Source: UBA1858 sp963976865
GTDB lineage: Bacteria > Pseudomonadota > Gammaproteobacteria > UBA4575
NCBI GenBank assembly: GCA_963976865.1
Contig: CAXBLY010000007.1
Span: forward strand, 1 to 64,000
Direction of reading: 5' to 3'
Length of the DNA: 64,000 nt
Shown in pieces: positions 61,054 through 64,000 of the stretch. The notes beneath the pieces were generated by a model that was not told the origin of the DNA, searched no databases, and worked only from the letters and a program-made list of their open reading frames with translations. Position numbers and translations under genes: made by a program. The stretch's first letter is position 1, and each line of letters starts with the position of its first letter.

Positions 61054-61524
61054 ATGCATTTTTCATTATTGTATGTCAGTGAGAAACCCAATCAATGGGC
61101 AGAAGATGCATGCCAGTCTTATCTGAAACGAATGCCAGCTTCATTTGGATATACGCAAACAAGACTTGTGCCCGTCAAGCGAACCAAAAATACTCATATT
61201 GAAACTGCAAGAGAGCAGGAGTGGCAGCTTATCCAGGAAAAAATTCCTAAACAGGCGTTGCTCGTGCTTCTGGATGAACGCGGTAAACAATTAACTTCTG
61301 AAAAATTTTCCCGGCAGATTGATCGCTGGCAACACAATGGTCAGGATGTAGTATTTGTTATTGCAGGGGCTGATGGCGTCAATGCCGAACATAGAAAGCA
61401 GGCTGATGTCCTGATGGCGTTATCTCAGCTCACACTTCCCCACGAAATGGCAAGATTGTTTTTAACTGAACAGTTGTATCGGGGCTGGTCAATTCTTAAT
61501 AATCATCCTTATCATCGCATATAA
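61054..61524 (+). CDS. rlmH: 23S rRNA pseudouridine-1915 N3-methyltransferase
   Basis: RlmH is a SPOUT methyltransferase that modifies pseudouridine 1915 in helix 69. The 156-residue product has LLVLLDERGKQLTSEKFS, VFVIAGADGVNAEHR and ends with MARLFLTEQLYRGWSILNNHPYHR, the knot region of the family. It is the last gene of this group before an 800-base repeat-rich spacer. Confidence 0.96.
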   Translation: MHFSLLYVSEKPNQWAEDACQSYLKRMPASFGYTQTRLVPVKRTKNTHIETAREQEWQLIQEKIPKQALLVLLDERGKQLTSEKFSRQIDRWQHNGQDVVFVIAGADGVNAEHRKQADVLMALSQLTLPHEMARLFLTEQLYRGWSILNNHPYHRI

Positions 61525-62319
61525 AATAATCCCGGATAAGCTACAGCTGGATTCCCGTTGTCACGGGAATGACGAGCACATTTTTAAATATATCGTCATC
61601 TCCGCGCAACCGCCACGGATGGCGGGAATATCAGAAATGCAAGAGCAATTTCTAATGTAGGCGGGGATCCTGCAAATGCGAGATATGTCCGCAGTAAATC
61701 AAACTGGCTGGATTCCCGTTGTCACGGGAATGACGGCGCTATAAGGGAAGGACGGCAGGATGCAAATTATCGCTGTAATGACGGCACTAATGACGGCACT
61801 AGATAAGAATAATGCCATGCTCCTATTGTCACGGGAATGACAAGTATCTTTATAAATATAACGTCATCGTCTTATAACATAACAACATCCACTTTAAACG
61901 TAACGCCATCCAATCTCAGCACAACGTCATCCCCGCACAACCGCCACGGATGGTGGGAATATCAGAAATGTAAGAGCAATTTCTAATGCAGGCGGGGATC
62001 CTGCAAATGCGAGATATGTCCGCAGTAAATCAAACTGGCTGGATTCCCGTTGTCACGGGAATGACAAACACATTATAAATATAGCGTCATCGTCTTCAAA
62101 CATAACATCATCCACTTTAAACGTAACGCCACTCAATCTCAGCACAACGTCATCCCCGTGACAACGGGGATCCAGCGAAAGGTTGAATTATATACAATGC
62201 GTGAGTGAAGCCAGATTCCTTCATCGGTGAGACCTTGTGCAGTCGCTGTATACATCGAAACCACTTTCATAAATGACAGCAATACATGCAATAATTAAGT
62301 TATAGAATTAGGAAGCATT
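61525..62319. repeat. Nested repeat array with dRS3-like palindromes
   Basis: No gene is seen. Full palindromes ATTCCCGTTGTCACGGGAAT lie at 61551-61570, 61712-61731 and 62043-62062, a half copy at 61821-61838, and an inverted variant ATCCCCGTGACAACGGGGAT at 62152-62171. A 141-base unit is repeated directly at 61594-61734 and 61925-62065 with five differences and no indels. A second unit of about 86 bases is repeated at 61850-61935 and 62073-62158. The right-hand 100 bases lead into maf without a clear promoter. Confidence 0.8.
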
Positions 62320-62889
62320 ATGTCGATTGTACTGGCGTCAGCATCACCGCGACGCGCGGAGTTATTGCAACAAATTGGGCTAAACTTCAAAGTGTCGCCA
62401 AGCGACATTGATGAGTCTGTCCATACCAATGAGTCTGTAGTGGATTATGTTCAGCGTATGGCCTTATCCAAGGCGACAGTGGCTCGTCAGCAGAATGTAC
62501 CCCAGGATATTATTATTGCAGCAGACACCACCGTCTCTATTGACAGCGTCATTCTGGGTAAGCCTGAAGATGAAACCCATTGTCTTGAGATGCTGGCAAG
62601 GCTGTCAGGTCGAACGCACATGGTACACACGGCTGTGGTAGTGTCTCACTTGGATTATGTGGGTAAAGCCCTGAGCTCAAGTGAGGTATTGTTTCGAACT
62701 ATCGAAGCCTCAGAAGCCAAGAACTATTGGTTAACTGGTGAGCCTAAAGACAAAGCAGGTAGTTATGCCATCCAGGGTAAAGGCGCTGTATTTGTCAGCA
62801 AACTATCAGGTAGCTATTCGGGCGTTGTCGGTCTGCCACTTTACGAACTTACACAATTACTGAGAGATACGGATGTCTCCATACTTTAA
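62320..62889 (+). CDS. maf: Maf-family nucleoside triphosphate pyrophosphatase
   Basis: Maf proteins hydrolyse non-canonical or modified nucleotides. The 189-residue product begins SIVLASASPRRAELLQQIG, the Maf signature, and has AADTTVSIDSVILGKPE and KDKAGSYAIQGKGAVFVSKL. The YhdE (dTTP/UTP) subfamily is the likely fit because rng follows, as yhdE-rng in E. coli. A GGAAG site precedes the ATG. Confidence 0.93.
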   Translation: MSIVLASASPRRAELLQQIGLNFKVSPSDIDESVHTNESVVDYVQRMALSKATVARQQNVPQDIIIAADTTVSIDSVILGKPEDETHCLEMLARLSGRTHMVHTAVVVSHLDYVGKALSSSEVLFRTIEASEAKNYWLTGEPKDKAGSYAIQGKGAVFVSKLSGSYSGVVGLPLYELTQLLRDTDVSIL

Positions 62890-62898
62890 AGGAAGCCT

Positions 62899-64000
62899 GT
62901 GAGCGAAGAAATTCTGGTCAATGTGACGCCAAGAGAAACACGTGTGGCCGTTGTTGAAAACGGTGTACTGCAAGAAGTGCAAATTGAACGTGTCGCCAGA
63001 CGAGGTTTAGTCGGCGGGATATTTAAAGGCAGCGTTAGTCGGGTGATGCCCGGCATGGATGCGGCGTTTATTGATATTGGTCTGGAAAAAGCAGCATTTA
63101 TTCATGCTTCTGATGTGAATACCCTGCCGCACAGTTCCCAGTCTTTGCCGGCAGAAAATGGAGAGACTGTGCACGAAGCGATTGCCAATCTGTTACATGA
63201 AGGTCAGCAGGTGCTGGTGCAGGTAGTCAAAGATCAAATCGGTACGAAAGGCGCGCGTCTGACCACAAACATCACAGTACCCTCGCGTTATTTAGTGCTG
63301 TTGCCTTATTCGACAGATGTACGACTTTCTGCACGCCTGGAAGACGAAGAAGAACGTGAACGTTTGACGACGGTCATGCAGGAGCTGCTCGGAGCAAGCG
63401 GGAAAAAATTTGGCTGCATACTGCGAACGGCTGCCGAGGCAGCATCCAAAGAAGACTTGCGTAGAGATCTGGATTTTTTATTGCGCCTGTGGGATTCAAT
63501 CGTAGAAAAAATCGGAGAAGCTACCCCGGTTGCTGAAGTGTATTCAGACCTGCCACTCGCAGTGCGCACTCTTCGTGACCTGAATACTGATGATGTAGAA
63601 AATATTTACATAGACTCGCGCGAAACAGTGCTGAATGTAAAAACATTTGCAGAGAAACTGGTGCCAGAGCTGGTCGATCGAATCCAGCGCTATAAAGGTG
63701 CACGGCCCATATTTGACCTGCATGGCATTGAAGATGAACTTGAAAAGGCGCTGCAACGAAAAGTAATGCTCAAATCGGGTGGTCATCTGGTGTTTGACCA
63801 AACTGAATCAATGACAACGGTTGATGTGAATACAGGTGGATATATTGGCAACAGAAACCTGGAAGAAACAATTTTTAAAACCAACCTTGAAGCAGCGCAG
63901 ACGATTGGGCGCCAGTTAAAGTTACGCAATCTGGGCGGCATTATCATTATTGATTTTATCGATATGATTGAAGACGAACATAAACGTCAGGTTTTACGTG
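62899..64000 (+). CDS. rng: Ribonuclease G, 5' part (runs off the window)
   Basis: RNase G matures the 5' end of 16S rRNA. A GTG behind AAAGGAAG opens a frame that stays open to base 64000 (367 codons). It has MSEEILVNVTPRETRVAVVE at the start, then an S1 domain with GGIFKGSVSRVMPGMDAAFIDIG, and the RNase E/G catalytic region TVDVNTGGYIGNRNLEETIFKTN followed by GGIIIIDFIDM, with the metal-binding aspartates present. The C-terminal zinc-link region lies beyond the window. Confidence 0.96.
   Translation, partial: MSEEILVNVTPRETRVAVVENGVLQEVQIERVARRGLVGGIFKGSVSRVMPGMDAAFIDIGLEKAAFIHASDVNTLPHSSQSLPAENGETVHEAIANLLHEGQQVLVQVVKDQIGTKGARLTTNITVPSRYLVLLPYSTDVRLSARLEDEEERERLTTVMQELLGASGKKFGCILRTAAEAASKEDLRRDLDFLLRLWDSIVEKIGEATPVAEVYSDLPLAVRTLRDLNTDDVENIYIDSRETVLNVKTFAEKLVPELVDRIQRYKGARPIFDLHGIEDELEKALQRKVMLKSGGHLVFDQTESMTTVDVNTGGYIGNRNLEETIFKTNLEAAQTIGRQLKLRNLGGIIIIDFIDMIEDEHKRQVLR

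Noticed and set aside
61525..62319. CRISPR array
   Set aside because: Repeats are of different lengths, spacing is irregular, units are 86 and 141 bases with nested palindromes, and no cas genes are near.
1..64000. tRNA or rRNA genes
   Set aside because: No cloverleaf with the GTTCRA-type T-loop and CCA end, and no rRNA segment, was recognised while reading the spacers; a covariance-model scan would be the deciding test.

Overview
The window is a gammaproteobacterial chromosome segment of moderate to low GC. The evidence is the S10-spc-alpha ribosomal superoperon in the classical order, followed by uvrA, a YajR-type MFS gene and ssb (an order I recall from pseudomonads), and a miaB-phoH-ybeY-ybeX-lnt block. 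I cannot name the genus from sequence alone. All product calls are from reading the translations; no database search was run.

Layout. (1) 1-15 kb: tuf and 28 further co-directional genes from rpsJ to rplQ, including secY, rpmJ and rpoA, closed by a clear intrinsic terminator. Two spacers inside this run (before rplC and before rpsM) carry the same promoter/leader module. (2) 15-20.3 kb: uvrA on the minus strand, divergent from the MFS gene, then ssb. (3) 20.4-46.5 kb: a more AT-rich surface-glycan cluster with four parts. Part a has a GT4, an AsnB-like amidotransferase and a second GT4. Part b is a WbpB-WbpD-WbpE cassette for a 2,3-diacetamido uronic acid nucleotide sugar, followed by an L-2-hydroxyglutarate oxidase homologue, an epimerase, a second AsnB-like amidotransferase, a second epimerase/reductase, a formyltransferase and two paralogous GT-B-like proteins. 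Part c is a tightly overlapping CDP-sugar operon: rfbF, rfbG, a 3,5-epimerase, a C-methyltransferase, a PLP aminotransferase, a NeuD/PglD acyltransferase and a CmcI-like methyltransferase. Part d is a truncated GT2 relic and an MsbA/PglK-like ABC exporter. (4) 46.6-53.3 kb: miaB, phoH, ybeY, ybeX, lnt and a bifunctional GDP-mannose/mannose-6-P enzyme. (5) 53.7-64 kb: leuS, lptE, a GarR-like reductase (minus), holA, proA, nadD, rsfS, rlmH, maf and the 5' part of rng.

The glycan cluster reads as a factory for at least two unusual sugars. One is an amidated and/or formylated 2,3-diacetamido uronic acid. The other is a CDP-linked, C-methylated, N-acylated 4-amino-4,6-dideoxy sugar. WbpB-type dehydrogenases reoxidise NADH with 2-oxoglutarate, so the adjacent 2-hydroxyglutarate oxidase may be a built-in recycling enzyme. 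No Wzx, Wzy, WbpA, priming transferase or RfbH is in the window. Short 20-bp palindromes of the ATTCCC-N8-GGGAAT type (dRS3-like) lie in the intergenic spacers outside the glycan cluster and form a nested repeat array at 61.5-62.2 kb.
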